Source: an uncultured Prevotella sp. (GTDB lineage Bacteria; Bacteroidota; Bacteroidia; Bacteroidales; Bacteroidaceae). Taken from it: a DNA stretch of 12,612 nucleotides. A model generated the notes under the pieces. That model was given only the letters and a program-made list of their open reading frames with translations. It was not told the origin of the DNA and made no database searches. The stretch's first letter is position 1, and every line of letters begins with the position of its first letter. Below, piece after piece: positions 5,811 through 12,612 of the stretch. The position numbers and the translations under genes are program-made. The stretch is from positions 1 through 12,612 of the forward strand of contig CAMOQW010000051.1 of the NCBI GenBank assembly GCA_946623195.1. Reading direction: 5' to 3'.

Positions 5811-8027
5811 CTATTCGAGTTTTGAAAGCTTTGATTTGAGGAGTCCTATCGTCACAGAACCGCCTTGTTTCAAACAGCCAAACAGGATTTCACGCATCAG
5901 CAAGGGCTTCAGCTGCTGAGCGATAACACGATCCATCTGGCGTGCACCATATTCCTGCGTAAATCCTTCATTCAGCAAATAGTTGAAGGCTTCGTCAGTC
6001 AAAGTCATCTTCACTTGTTTTGCATATAGCTTGACTTCCAGCTCCTTCAGTTTCTTTTTCAGAATAAGCGTAGCCATTGCCTTATCCATATCGCGGAAAA
6101 CGACAGCACCAGACAAGCGGTTCAGGAACTCTGGCTTGAAGGTCTTTTTTACCTGCTTCATCATGGCCTCACCACGACTGACAATACTGTTGAAGCCTAT
6201 GCTGCCCTGCGATGCAAACTGGGCTCCAGCATTGGAAGTCATAATCAGGATGACATTACGGAAGTCAGCCTTGCGCCCTTTATTATCAGTAAGACGGGCA
6301 TAGTCCATTACCTGAAGCAGTATATTGTAGATATCTTGATGAGCCTTCTCTATCTCGTCGAGCAGCAGCACGCAGTTAGGAGATTTGCGTATTGCATCCG
6401 TCAGCAATCCTCCGTCCTCATAGCCTACGTATCCAGCTGGCGAGCCAATGAGTTTTGCAACAGTATGCTTTTCGGCGTACTCGCTCATGTCAAAGCGTAT
6501 CAGTTCGATACCCATTTCTTTAGCCAGCACACGGGCCACCTCTGTCTTTCCGACGCCGGTAGGTCCGACAAAGAGCAACGAGGCAAGTGGTTTGTTATCA
6601 TCAAGCAGACCGGCTCGCGACATCTGCACAGCCTCGACCACCTGACGGATAGCTTCGTCTTGTCCGTAAATTTGCGAGAGCATTCGAGTTGACAGTGTTT
6701 CCAGCTGCTGATAGTCGTCTTCTTCGGCTACTGCCAAAGCATCCACCTTACAGGTTTTCGACAGTACATCGGCAATATCAGACTTGGTGACCGTGGCATG
6801 ATTAGACAGAGCTCTTACCTCGAAACTTGCCCCTGCCTCATCGATCAGGTCGATGGCCTTATCTGGCAAGAAGCGATCATTGACAAATTTGGCACTGGCA
6901 TCTACGGCAAACACGACTGCTTCGTCATCGTACTTCACCTGATGGAACTCTTCGTATCTGGGCTGTAATTGGCGCAGTATGTTCTTGGCTTCATCAAGTG
7001 TCGGCTCCGTGATGTCAATCTGCTGAAAGCGACGGATAAGTCCCTTCGAACGAGAGAAGTGACGGTTATACTCTTCATAGGTAGTGGAACCTATAAAACG
7101 AATATTGCCAGACTCCAGATAGGGTTTCAACATGTTAGAGGCATCCATAGCCCCCTCACCGGTAGCACCAGCCCCTACGAGGGTGTGAATCTCGTCAATA
7201 TACACGATATTGTTTTTGCTTTCGCCTTGTACACCATCCATAATCTGCTTGATGCGGTTCTCAAAATCACCTCGATACTGGGTTCCTGCCAGCAGCGTTC
7301 CCATGTCAAGCTGATAGATGCGGCTTCCCCTGAGCCGAGCAGGAACCTTTCCCTCTTCAATAAGGCGTGCCAATCCCCATATCAGCGCCGTCTTCCCCAC
7401 CCCAGGCTCTCCTACATGGAGCGGATTGTTCTTGTCGCGCCGACAGAGTACCTGAATAGTCCGTTTCAGTTCAGCCTCCCTGCCGATAAGGGGATTCTGA
7501 TTCTGGTAGAGGTCGTTCATACAGGTGACGAGATGCTTCCACGCTTCATCAGCCTGGTGCTCTCCTGTATCTTCCCCGAATTGGTCCTCGAACTCATAAA
7601 TGCTGATGAGTTGACTCATGAAGTTACTCTCCTTATTGAATAGAGCGTCCTTCAGCAGATAACATGCCCACGACTCTTCCAATTGCAAAATACCCATCAC
7701 CAAATGAGGAACATCAAGGGCCTTGGAACTACTATTATACACCTGCTGGCAGGCAAATTCAATCACTTGTTCAAATTGGACAGACGCCTCTGGTTCGTAG
7801 TCCTCTCCTTCTGGGACAGACTCTACTTCCATAATCCGAGCATACAGGCTTTCTGTTAATTTTTCTGGACTATAGAAGATATTGAGAATACGCTTAAAAC
7901 TGTCATCTTGCATCATTGCTAACAGCAGATGCTCTGGTAAAACGAACTCGTGTCTGTACTTCCGACTGTAGTCCATTGCCAGGTGCAGAGTCCGTACTGC
8001 ACGTTCTGTTTGTTTGATTTCTGCCAT
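5811..8027 (-). CDS. clpA: ClpA, AAA+ unfoldase of the ClpAP protease
   Basis: This 738-residue two-ring AAA+ ATPase has a Clp N-domain (about 1-140) with RHEFVLPEHLLLA, the ClpS-docking region. The D1 module has Walker A GEPGVGKT (206-213), a pore loop around Tyr251, Walker B IVYIDE (274-279) and arginine fingers Arg332-333. The D2 module has Walker A GPTGVGKT (488-495), pore loop GYVG (532-535), Walker B VLLLDE (553-558), sensor 1 Asn599 and sensor 2 GAR (694-696). An IGF tripeptide (610-612) sits where ClpP-binding ATPases carry IGL/IGF, so it should dock on ClpP; clpP is not in this window. The lack of a middle coiled coil separates it from ClpB and ClpC. The ATG at 8027 begins MAEIKQTE, 4 nt after the clpS stop; an upstream in-frame ATG at 8141 would run through clpS and is rejected. 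Confidence 0.96.
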   Translation of the reverse strand: MAEIKQTERAVRTLHLAMDYSRKYRHEFVLPEHLLLAMMQDDSFKRILNIFYSPEKLTESLYARIMEVESVPEGEDYEPEASVQFEQVIEFACQQVYNSSSKALDVPHLVMGILQLEESWACYLLKDALFNKESNFMSQLISIYEFEDQFGEDTGEHQADEAWKHLVTCMNDLYQNQNPLIGREAELKRTIQVLCRRDKNNPLHVGEPGVGKTALIWGLARLIEEGKVPARLRGSRIYQLDMGTLLAGTQYRGDFENRIKQIMDGVQGESKNNIVYIDEIHTLVGAGATGEGAMDASNMLKPYLESGNIRFIGSTTYEEYNRHFSRSKGLIRRFQQIDITEPTLDEAKNILRQLQPRYEEFHQVKYDDEAVVFAVDASAKFVNDRFLPDKAIDLIDEAGASFEVRALSNHATVTKSDIADVLSKTCKVDALAVAEEDDYQQLETLSTRMLSQIYGQDEAIRQVVEAVQMSRAGLLDDNKPLASLLFVGPTGVGKTEVARVLAKEMGIELIRFDMSEYAEKHTVAKLIGSPAGYVGYEDGGLLTDAIRKSPNCVLLLDEIEKAHQDIYNILLQVMDYARLTDNKGRKADFRNVILIMTSNAGAQFASQGSIGFNSIVSRGEAMMKQVKKTFKPEFLNRLSGAVVFRDMDKAMATLILKKKLKELEVKLYAKQVKMTLTDEAFNYLLNEGFTQEYGARQMDRVIAQQLKPLLMREILFGCLKQGGSVTIGLLKSKLSKLE

Positions 8028-8031
8028 TTCC

Positions 8032-8346
8032 TTACTCCTCATCTGGTTCAACCGACAAACGCAATGGATAACCCTGTTCGCGTGCCATGTTGGTGGCCTT
8101 GCGTGCCTTTGAGACTGCCACGTCATAACTGTAGACACCAACCACAGCCTTATCGGAATGATGAACCTGAAGCATCAGTGCCTCAGCCTCCTCCTGACTC
8201 TTCAAGAATATTTGTACCAATATCATAACGACAAATTCCATCGTCGTAAAGTCATCGTTGTAGATAATGACCTTATATCTTCGCGGCTCTTTCAAATTGG
8301 TATTCTGCCGCACTCTTAATTGTGACTGCTCTTTTGCCATAATCAT
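8032..8346 (-). CDS. clpS: ClpS, N-degron adaptor of ClpAP
   Basis: This 104-residue adaptor binds proteins with N-terminal Leu, Phe, Tyr or Trp and hands them to ClpA. After a polar N-terminal tail (about 1-22), which in the family threads into ClpA, comes the core fold YKVIIYNDDFTTMEF. The binding-pocket residues are intact: Asn30, Asp31 and Asp32 (NDD), gatekeeper Met36, and His62. The NDD-to-His spacing equals that of E. coli ClpS (Asp35 to His66), so it is a canonical substrate-selecting adaptor. The ATG at 8346 directly follows the aminotransferase stop codon. A second ATG at 8340 (starting MAKEQS) is equally possible and would give 102 residues. clpA follows 4 nt after the stop. I saw no Bacteroidota promoter in the roughly 150 bp just upstream. 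Confidence 0.95.
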   Translation of the reverse strand: MIMAKEQSQLRVRQNTNLKEPRRYKVIIYNDDFTTMEFVVMILVQIFLKSQEEAEALMLQVHHSDKAVVGVYSYDVAVSKARKATNMAREQGYPLRLSVEPDEE

Positions 8347-9441
8347 TTAAATAAAAGCGTTGATGAGGTCGGCAATATGGCTGGCCTCAGCATCCGTCAT
8401 GATTGGATTGCAAGGTAACGAGAGTTCCTGGGCATGGATGCGCTCAGTGACAGGAAACGACAAGGAAGCCCATTCAGCGTAGCACTGCTGACGATGTGGG
8501 GGTATGGGGTAGTGAATTTCCGTCTCGACATTATAGTCTGCCAAATACTGCCGAAGTTGAGCACGCCGAGTAGTCAAGACAGGGAAGATGTGGTAGACGG
8601 AGTCACGATTCGGCCGTGGGATGAAAATATCTGGGTGATTAATCTTGTTGATATAAATAGCCGCAATTTCTTTCCTGCGAGAGTTCATCGTATCGAGGTC
8701 GGTGAGTTTAGCATCCAAAATGGCAGCCTGCAATTCATCCATCCTACTGTTATAGCCAATATGAGTGAAGACATATTTCTCACCACTGCCATAATTGCCC
8801 AATTCTCTGACCAGACAGGCCAGTGCCTTATCGTCCGTTGTAACAGCCCCGGCGTCACCGAAGGCCCCCAAGTTCTTCGTAGGATAGAAGCTATGGGCAG
8901 CAGCATCGCCAAGGGATCCGGTCTTGCGGTGCGTTAAGACCGCATCGAACATACAGCCGTGGGCCTGGGCGTTGTCCTCTATCAGTTTCAGGCCAAAGCG
9001 TCGGCATATCTCTCCTACCCTTTCGGTATAGGCACAGCAGCCATAGAGATGGACAATCATGACGGCACGCGTACGGCTCGTGACAGCCTGTTCAATCAGC
9101 GCATCATCAATCTGTAGCGTGTTGATGTCCGGTTCGACAAGTACGGGAATAAGCCGGTTCTTGGTAATGGCGAGAATAGATGCAATATAGGTGTTGGCGG
9201 GCACGATGACCTCGTCGCCCTCTTTCATGATGCCCATCTCCCGATAGGCCCTCAAAATGAGCGTCAGCGCATCCAGCCCATTGCCGCAGCCGACACAATA
9301 TCGGCTACCGATATAGTCGGCATAATGCTGTTCAAAACGTTGGGTAGCCTCCCCTCTCAGATACCACCCACTCCGCAGTACCTCGTCGGCAACATGCTCA
9401 TACGGATGGTTTATCGCTTTCAAGTTCAAGTACTTTGTCAT
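8347..9441 (-). CDS. DegT/DnrJ-family sugar aminotransferase (FdtB/QdtB-like)
   Basis: This 364-residue PLP enzyme of the DegT/DnrJ/EryC1/StrS family matches the FdtB/QdtB type, which aminates C3 of dTDP-3-keto-6-deoxyhexose to give dTDP-Fuc3N or dTDP-Qui3N. Visible motifs are MTKYLNLKAI at the start, GCGNGLDAL (51-59), EDNAQAHG (155-162), SFYPTKNLGAFGD with PLP lysine Lys189, and GYNSRMDELQAA (229-240). An fdtA-like ketoisomerase two genes upstream supports the 3-amino sugar assignment. Whether the product is galacto or gluco depends on the ketoisomerase and cannot be read here. The ATG at 9441 was chosen because it overlaps the upstream stop as ATGA, a coupling arrangement, and gives the usual family N-terminus. 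An ATG at 9450 would add three residues. clpS begins right after the stop. Confidence 0.9.
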   Translation of the reverse strand: MTKYLNLKAINHPYEHVADEVLRSGWYLRGEATQRFEQHYADYIGSRYCVGCGNGLDALTLILRAYREMGIMKEGDEVIVPANTYIASILAITKNRLIPVLVEPDINTLQIDDALIEQAVTSRTRAVMIVHLYGCCAYTERVGEICRRFGLKLIEDNAQAHGCMFDAVLTHRKTGSLGDAAAHSFYPTKNLGAFGDAGAVTTDDKALACLVRELGNYGSGEKYVFTHIGYNSRMDELQAAILDAKLTDLDTMNSRRKEIAAIYINKINHPDIFIPRPNRDSVYHIFPVLTTRRAQLRQYLADYNVETEIHYPIPPHRQQCYAEWASLSFPVTERIHAQELSLPCNPIMTDAEASHIADLINAFI

Positions 9442-10376
9442 AACGTCCATTCGTAAGTGTCATAGCATACAGTACGCCCGCCATAGCCTTCCTTATGCGC
9501 TATTAGTCCTTCGTTTAGCAGTCGGCCACCATCTTCGTTGGACGTGCCGAAATCAAGATAGCGCATATCCACAAAGTCGTGAAACATCACCTGCTCATAA
9601 ATAGCCTCCATAGCACCACACTGCTTACCTTCATCATTAGTACCGCTGTACTGTCCGTGCAACACATGACCCATGATATAGAACGTGATGCCGCCCACCA
9701 GTTCATCGCCCAAGTAGGCATTATACTGAATGATATTCTGCGGGAAACGCGACTTCAGCAACAGGATTTCATCGAGAGTGTGTACCGACTGGGCATTGAA
9801 TTTCCGCATCAAGTTGTCGTTCAGCAAAGGCCAAAAGACCTCCAAACTGCCATCGCGCTCCACTCGGATGTCATGGGCCAGCGCCTGGCAAAGCCTGCGG
9901 CGATGATCTTTACGCCAAGGCACATGCTCGCCCAGGCTGATGACCGTTCCAGACATGCGTTGTTGCAAGCGAGCACCACATTTCCAAAACATGGCATAGA
10001 GGTCTTCCTCTGACGGCAACCGGTGATAGACCCAGGGAATGGCCCGATAGAGCACCCTACTGAATCCCTGACTACGCAGATAATGATTCAGTTCATCGAA
10101 CAAGACCAGCACGTCTGCCGTCGTCACAGCATCGTCCATCAGCAATCCACCATAAGTCAGTCCACGATGAGTGCAAAACCATGTACCCACTTCATGAGCA
10201 GGCATAACAGCATACAGCCGCCGTCCGACATAAAAGAGCAGTGAATAGTCACTGAAACGATCGCTATGGTAGTCCATATAACGACGGTAATGAAGGAATG
10301 TTGCGTTCTTCGACTTTGCCACGAACGCATCCCACTCTCCCGCCCTGTCGGCTGTATATCTTATGATATCAAACAT
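9438..10376 (-). CDS. FemAB/GNAT-like acyltransferase, probable amino-sugar N-acyltransferase
   Basis: This 312-residue soluble protein has the two-lobed GNAT layout of FemAB-like transferases. The clearest stretch is C-terminal: DFGTSNEDGG (275-284) followed by LIAHKEGYGGR (291-301), which resembles the nucleotide- or acyl-binding end of the family. GGITFYIMGHVLHGQYSG (228-245) supplies the preceding core strands. It lies 3 nt after the fdtA-like gene and overlaps the aminotransferase by 4 nt (ATGA). The simplest reading is that it acylates, probably acetylates, the 3-amino group made by that enzyme. In the prototype Fuc3NAc pathway this step is done by FdtC, a left-handed beta-helix hexapeptide protein; no hexapeptide repeats are seen here. 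The acyl donor and acceptor are inferred from context only. FemAB proteins can instead transfer amino acids from tRNA. Confidence 0.75.
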   Translation of the reverse strand: MFDIIRYTADRAGEWDAFVAKSKNATFLHYRRYMDYHSDRFSDYSLLFYVGRRLYAVMPAHEVGTWFCTHRGLTYGGLLMDDAVTTADVLVLFDELNHYLRSQGFSRVLYRAIPWVYHRLPSEEDLYAMFWKCGARLQQRMSGTVISLGEHVPWRKDHRRRLCQALAHDIRVERDGSLEVFWPLLNDNLMRKFNAQSVHTLDEILLLKSRFPQNIIQYNAYLGDELVGGITFYIMGHVLHGQYSGTNDEGKQCGAMEAIYEQVMFHDFVDMRYLDFGTSNEDGGRLLNEGLIAHKEGYGGRTVCYDTYEWTL

Positions 10377-10379
10377 CGT

Positions 10380-10778
10380 CTATCGTGTGAAGTGCAAAAA
10401 CTCATCATAGTCGTAGATGTACTCATCCTCGTCGAACAGTTCCGAGGCGAGCACCAGACAGACGGCCCCGCTGGAGAAATCCTCCAGCGTGCGCCATACG
10501 CCCGTGCCGACATAGAGTCCCTGGTAGGGATGATTGAGGTGGTGCGTCTCCTTGCCACCATGTCCGTCGTCCAGCGTCACGTCGAACGAGCCGCTGACAG
10601 CGATGATGATTTCCTCACAAGTGCGATGGGCATGACCGCCCCTCCGCTCTCCTGAAGGAATATCATACGTCCAATAGACGCGGGCAATGCTGAACGGCAC
10701 GTTCTTCAACTGTTCGGCCACCGTCAGGTTGCCGCGCGGGTCAACGATTTTCGGTAAATCAAGAATTTTTCCAATCAT
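10380..10778 (-). CDS. FdtA/QdtA-like sugar 3,4-ketoisomerase (WxcM-type cupin)
   Basis: This 132-residue one-domain cupin of the WxcM/FdtA/QdtA family converts dTDP-4-keto-6-deoxyglucose to its 3-keto isomer, the substrate of the aminotransferase two genes downstream. Visible signatures are DPRGNL (13-18), the histidine motif GGHAH with catalytic-type His49 and His51, CEEIIIAVSGSFDV (54-67), and GLYVGTGVWR (87-96). Length is normal for stand-alone enzymes; it is not fused to an acyltransferase domain as in WxcM. It begins 2 nt after the acyltransferase-3 stop and ends 3 nt before the FemAB-like gene. FdtA (galacto product) and QdtA (gluco product) differ in a few active-site residues that I cannot assign safely. 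Confidence 0.9.
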   Translation of the reverse strand: MIGKILDLPKIVDPRGNLTVAEQLKNVPFSIARVYWTYDIPSGERRGGHAHRTCEEIIIAVSGSFDVTLDDGHGGKETHHLNHPYQGLYVGTGVWRTLEDFSSGAVCLVLASELFDEDEYIYDYDEFLHFTR

Positions 10779-10780
10779 TA

Positions 10781-11836
10781 CTATTTTATACTTTTTGCTA
10801 ATCGGGATGATATGGGGGCCACGAAAAACCGCTGAGTCAGATAAGACACGGCGATAATCAGACCTACCGTCAATACAAGCAGCAAGGGAGAGAGTCTGTC
10901 CTCAAGGCCAACGCCAAAAGGAGCGAGTGCGCTGTAGAAACAACGCATGAAGACGTTGTGAGTGAGATAAATCTCCAAACTGATACCACCCAACCACTGC
11001 ATGGGCGAACTGTGCAAAAACTGCGTAACCAAACCCGTCAGCTTGTCTGAGGCGACAAAGCAGAAAAGCACTGCGGGCAGTACAAACCAAAACAAGGCTG
11101 CACAGCGGAAGCGTAACGAAGAATGCTCATAGACAAAGAAAGAGGCGACCACGGCCAATACCAATGCCAGTTCCATGAGTGTCAATGCGACAGACGGCAG
11201 ACGGCTCAGCCAGGAGCGGAAAGACATGCCGTCCACTGATGCGTAAAGACGGAACAGGAGTACACCCACAGAGAAATCAAGCAGTCGCGTCCAGGGAGCC
11301 GCATACAAGAGGGGATTAATCATACTTGCAGGAATGGAAGCCGCCAAGCATCCATATAATGAAAGGATTACGGCCATTCCCACCAGCAATCTGCGCAACG
11401 ACACATTGACCAGCACGCGGTAAGTAGCCGGGAACACGACGTAGAAGAACAGCAAATCAGACAAGAACCACGACAATCCGTTGCCTACGAAATAGAAGTC
11501 GTTGCTCGGCACCCAACTTTGCAGCAGCAAGAGGTTTGCCATCAATTTGTCCCAGCTGCAGAACAGGCCAAGACGGGCATCCATAGCAATCACAGCGGCG
11601 AACAGCAGCACATGCAAAGGATAAAACTTCGTGAGCTGTTTCAGGATGAAACGCCGATGCCCAAACGCTCTTGTCTGCACCTTCTCTCCATAGGCATACG
11701 ACAGTATAAAGCCGCTCAGCATGAAGAAAAAGGATACGCCGCACTCACCGCCAAAGTCGAACGACTTGCCGATGATGTGCGACATCACGACCAGCATGAT
11801 AAAGACAAAACGCAATGCCTGGATGTTCCTGACCAT
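10781..11836 (-). CDS. Acyltransferase-3 family membrane O-acyltransferase
   Basis: This 351-residue polytopic inner-membrane protein has about ten hydrophobic helices along its length. The acyltransferase-3 (OafA/NodX-like) hallmark is N-terminal: RNIQALRF (3-10), then His20 in MSHI, then a VSFFFMLSGFILSYAYG stretch (34-50) with the usual FF-LSG core. Members move acetyl or other acyl groups across the membrane onto surface sugars such as O-antigen or capsule. Its place at the head of the amino-sugar genes suggests that it decorates the glycan that contains the new sugar. The ATG at 11836 is preferred to the adjacent in-frame GTG at 11839. The gap to the purT stop is 12 nt and to the ketoisomerase start 2 nt. 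There is no extra periplasmic SGNH domain, as some family members have. Confidence 0.9.
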   Translation of the reverse strand: MVRNIQALRFVFIMLVVMSHIIGKSFDFGGECGVSFFFMLSGFILSYAYGEKVQTRAFGHRRFILKQLTKFYPLHVLLFAAVIAMDARLGLFCSWDKLMANLLLLQSWVPSNDFYFVGNGLSWFLSDLLFFYVVFPATYRVLVNVSLRRLLVGMAVILSLYGCLAASIPASMINPLLYAAPWTRLLDFSVGVLLFRLYASVDGMSFRSWLSRLPSVALTLMELALVLAVVASFFVYEHSSLRFRCAALFWFVLPAVLFCFVASDKLTGLVTQFLHSSPMQWLGGISLEIYLTHNVFMRCFYSALAPFGVGLEDRLSPLLLVLTVGLIIAVSYLTQRFFVAPISSRLAKSIK

Positions 11837-11848
11837 CACTATTGCTGT

Positions 11849-12612
11849 TTACTTCTTCATGTAGGGCTCTGTGCCCAGCACGGTTTTAGCCAGCCGCTTG
11901 GCCTTGTCTCTGAGCGCATCGACATCGTCGCCCACTTCGCCGTAGCATAGCACCACTCCCATGCGGCGTCCCTTGTGGGCTTCGGGTTTTCCGAAGATGC
12001 GTATGCGGGTGCGGTCTTCCCTGAGTGCCTCGTCAAGGTTGTAGGGCAGCAGCGAGCGGTCTACGGGCGTGTTGGCCTCTACGGGCGACAGGATGACGGC
12101 CGACGCTCCGGCGTGCTCCAGATGGATGGCGGGTATGGGCAGGCCCATCACTGCGCGGAAATGCAGCTCGAACTCCGAGAGGTTGGTGGTATGCCCCAGG
12201 GTCACCATGCCCGTGTCGTGCGGACGCGGCGACAGTTCGGAGAAGATGACCTCACCCTGCTTCGTCAGGAAGAACTCCACGCCCCAGATGCCTGCTCCGG
12301 TGAGTGCCTTTGTGACCTTGTCGGCCATCGTCTGTGCCTGCTTCAGTGCCTCGTCGCTGATTTTGTATGGCTGCCAGCTCTCGCGATAGTCGCCTCCCTT
12401 CTGCACATGGCCGATGGGCGGACAGAACAGGGTGGGCCAGCCATGCTGCTGGGTGACGGTGAGCAGGGTGAACTCTGAATCGAAGTCGATGAACTCCTCG
12501 ATGATGACCTCCTTCACGTCACCCCTACCCTCTTCCATTGCCTCGCGGAAAGCCTCGGCCAGCTCGTCGTCGTTGTGCACATAGCTCTGTCCGTGTCCCG
12601 ACGACGACATCA
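11849..12612 (-). CDS. purT: PurT, formate-dependent GAR transformylase (3' part)
   Basis: The last 254 or so codons of purT are present; the 5' end lies beyond the window edge, since homologous PurT proteins are about 390 residues. PurT uses ATP and formate to formylate glycinamide ribonucleotide, step 3 of purine synthesis. Visible are the ATP-grasp stretch MSSSGHGQ at the edge, [10 protein letters not shown] (about 73-82 from the edge Met), and [14 protein letters not shown] (124-137) holding the Mg/ATP-binding Glu125, with Glu112 before it. [11 protein letters not shown] near the C-terminus is also typical. The Met at 12610 is internal, not a start. The gene looks more GC-rich by eye than clpA. 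The next gene follows 12 nt after its stop. Confidence 0.95.
   Translation of the reverse strand, partial: MSSSGHGQSYVHNDDELAEAFREAMEEGRGDVKEVIIEEFIDFDSEFTLLTVTQQHGWPTLFCPPIGHVQKGGDYRESWQPYKISDEALKQAQTMADKVTKALTGAGIWGVEFFLTKQGEVIFSELSPRPHDTGMVTLGHTTNLSEFELHFRAVMGLPIPAIHLEHAGASAVILSPVEANTPVDRSLLPYNLDEALREDRTRIRIFGKPEAHKGRRMGVVLCYGEVGDDVDALRDKAKRLAKTVLGTEPYMKK

Noticed and set aside
6969..7643. 224-codon plus-strand open frame inside clpA
   Set aside because: It lies antisense to the strongly conserved D1 ATPase region; the translation shows no recognisable domain.
8028..8141. Longer clpA start at 8141
   Set aside because: The extra 38 residues would be read out of frame through the clpS coding region; the ATG at 8027 gives the normal Clp N-domain 4 nt after the clpS stop.
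8434..8937. 167-codon plus-strand open frame opposite the aminotransferase
   Set aside because: It overlaps the PLP-lysine region of a recognised enzyme and has no motif or promoter of its own.
8347..11836. Recent mobile-element insertion carrying the sugar genes
   Set aside because: No transposase, integrase, terminal repeat or target duplication is visible at either junction. Insertion remains possible only as an older event, to be judged by synteny.
11975..12478. 167-codon plus-strand open frame opposite purT
   Set aside because: Antisense to conserved PurT motifs, and easily explained by the GC-rich codons of purT.

Overview
The window looks like chromosomal DNA of a Bacteroidota bacterium, most likely Prevotella or a close relative (Segatella, Xylanibacter and similar). 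Three things point there: two back-to-back promoters fit the Bacteroidota consensus TTTG / about 20 bp / TAnnTTTG, start codons mostly lack Shine-Dalgarno sequences, and the gene families are typical of the group. No rRNA, tRNA, CRISPR array, insertion sequence or integrase is visible. The DNA is almost fully coding; the longest gap is 177 bp, between the first two genes.

Left part (1-1442): a hairpin that probably ends transcription lies beside a minus-strand Bax inhibitor-1 (BI-1/YccA) membrane protein gene. Its promoter is divergent from that of a short plus-strand DUF4332 (helix-hairpin-helix-like) gene, which ends in a clear intrinsic terminator.

Middle part (1446-5140, plus strand): a secreted SGNH/GDSL hydrolase gene starts only a few bases after that terminator. 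It is followed by a complete lutABC operon for L-lactate oxidation: LutA (cysteine-rich CCG domains), LutB (two 4Fe-4S motifs) and LutC (LUD domain).

Right part (5126-12612, minus strand): eight genes run in one tightly packed directon. In transcription order they are purT (3' end only), an acyltransferase-3 membrane protein, an fdtA-like sugar 3,4-ketoisomerase, a FemAB/GNAT-like acyltransferase, an fdtB-like PLP aminotransferase, clpS, clpA and aat. Every junction is between a 4-nt overlap and a 12-nt gap, which suggests a single transcript. Its middle would make a dTDP-3-(acyl)amino-3,6-dideoxyhexose of the Fuc3NAc or Qui3NAc type for a surface glycan. Its end carries three components of the bacterial N-degron pathway: Aat adds Leu or Phe to N-termini, ClpS recognises such N-termini, and ClpA unfolds the substrate for ClpP. 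The aat and lutC genes converge and overlap tail to tail by 15 bp.

I recognise a known family for every gene. What stands out is arrangement: the compact clpS-clpA-aat module, its union with an amino-sugar cassette, the use of a FemAB-like transferase where the prototype pathway has a hexapeptide-repeat acetyltransferase, and a terminator hairpin abutting the start of a gene with no visible promoter.
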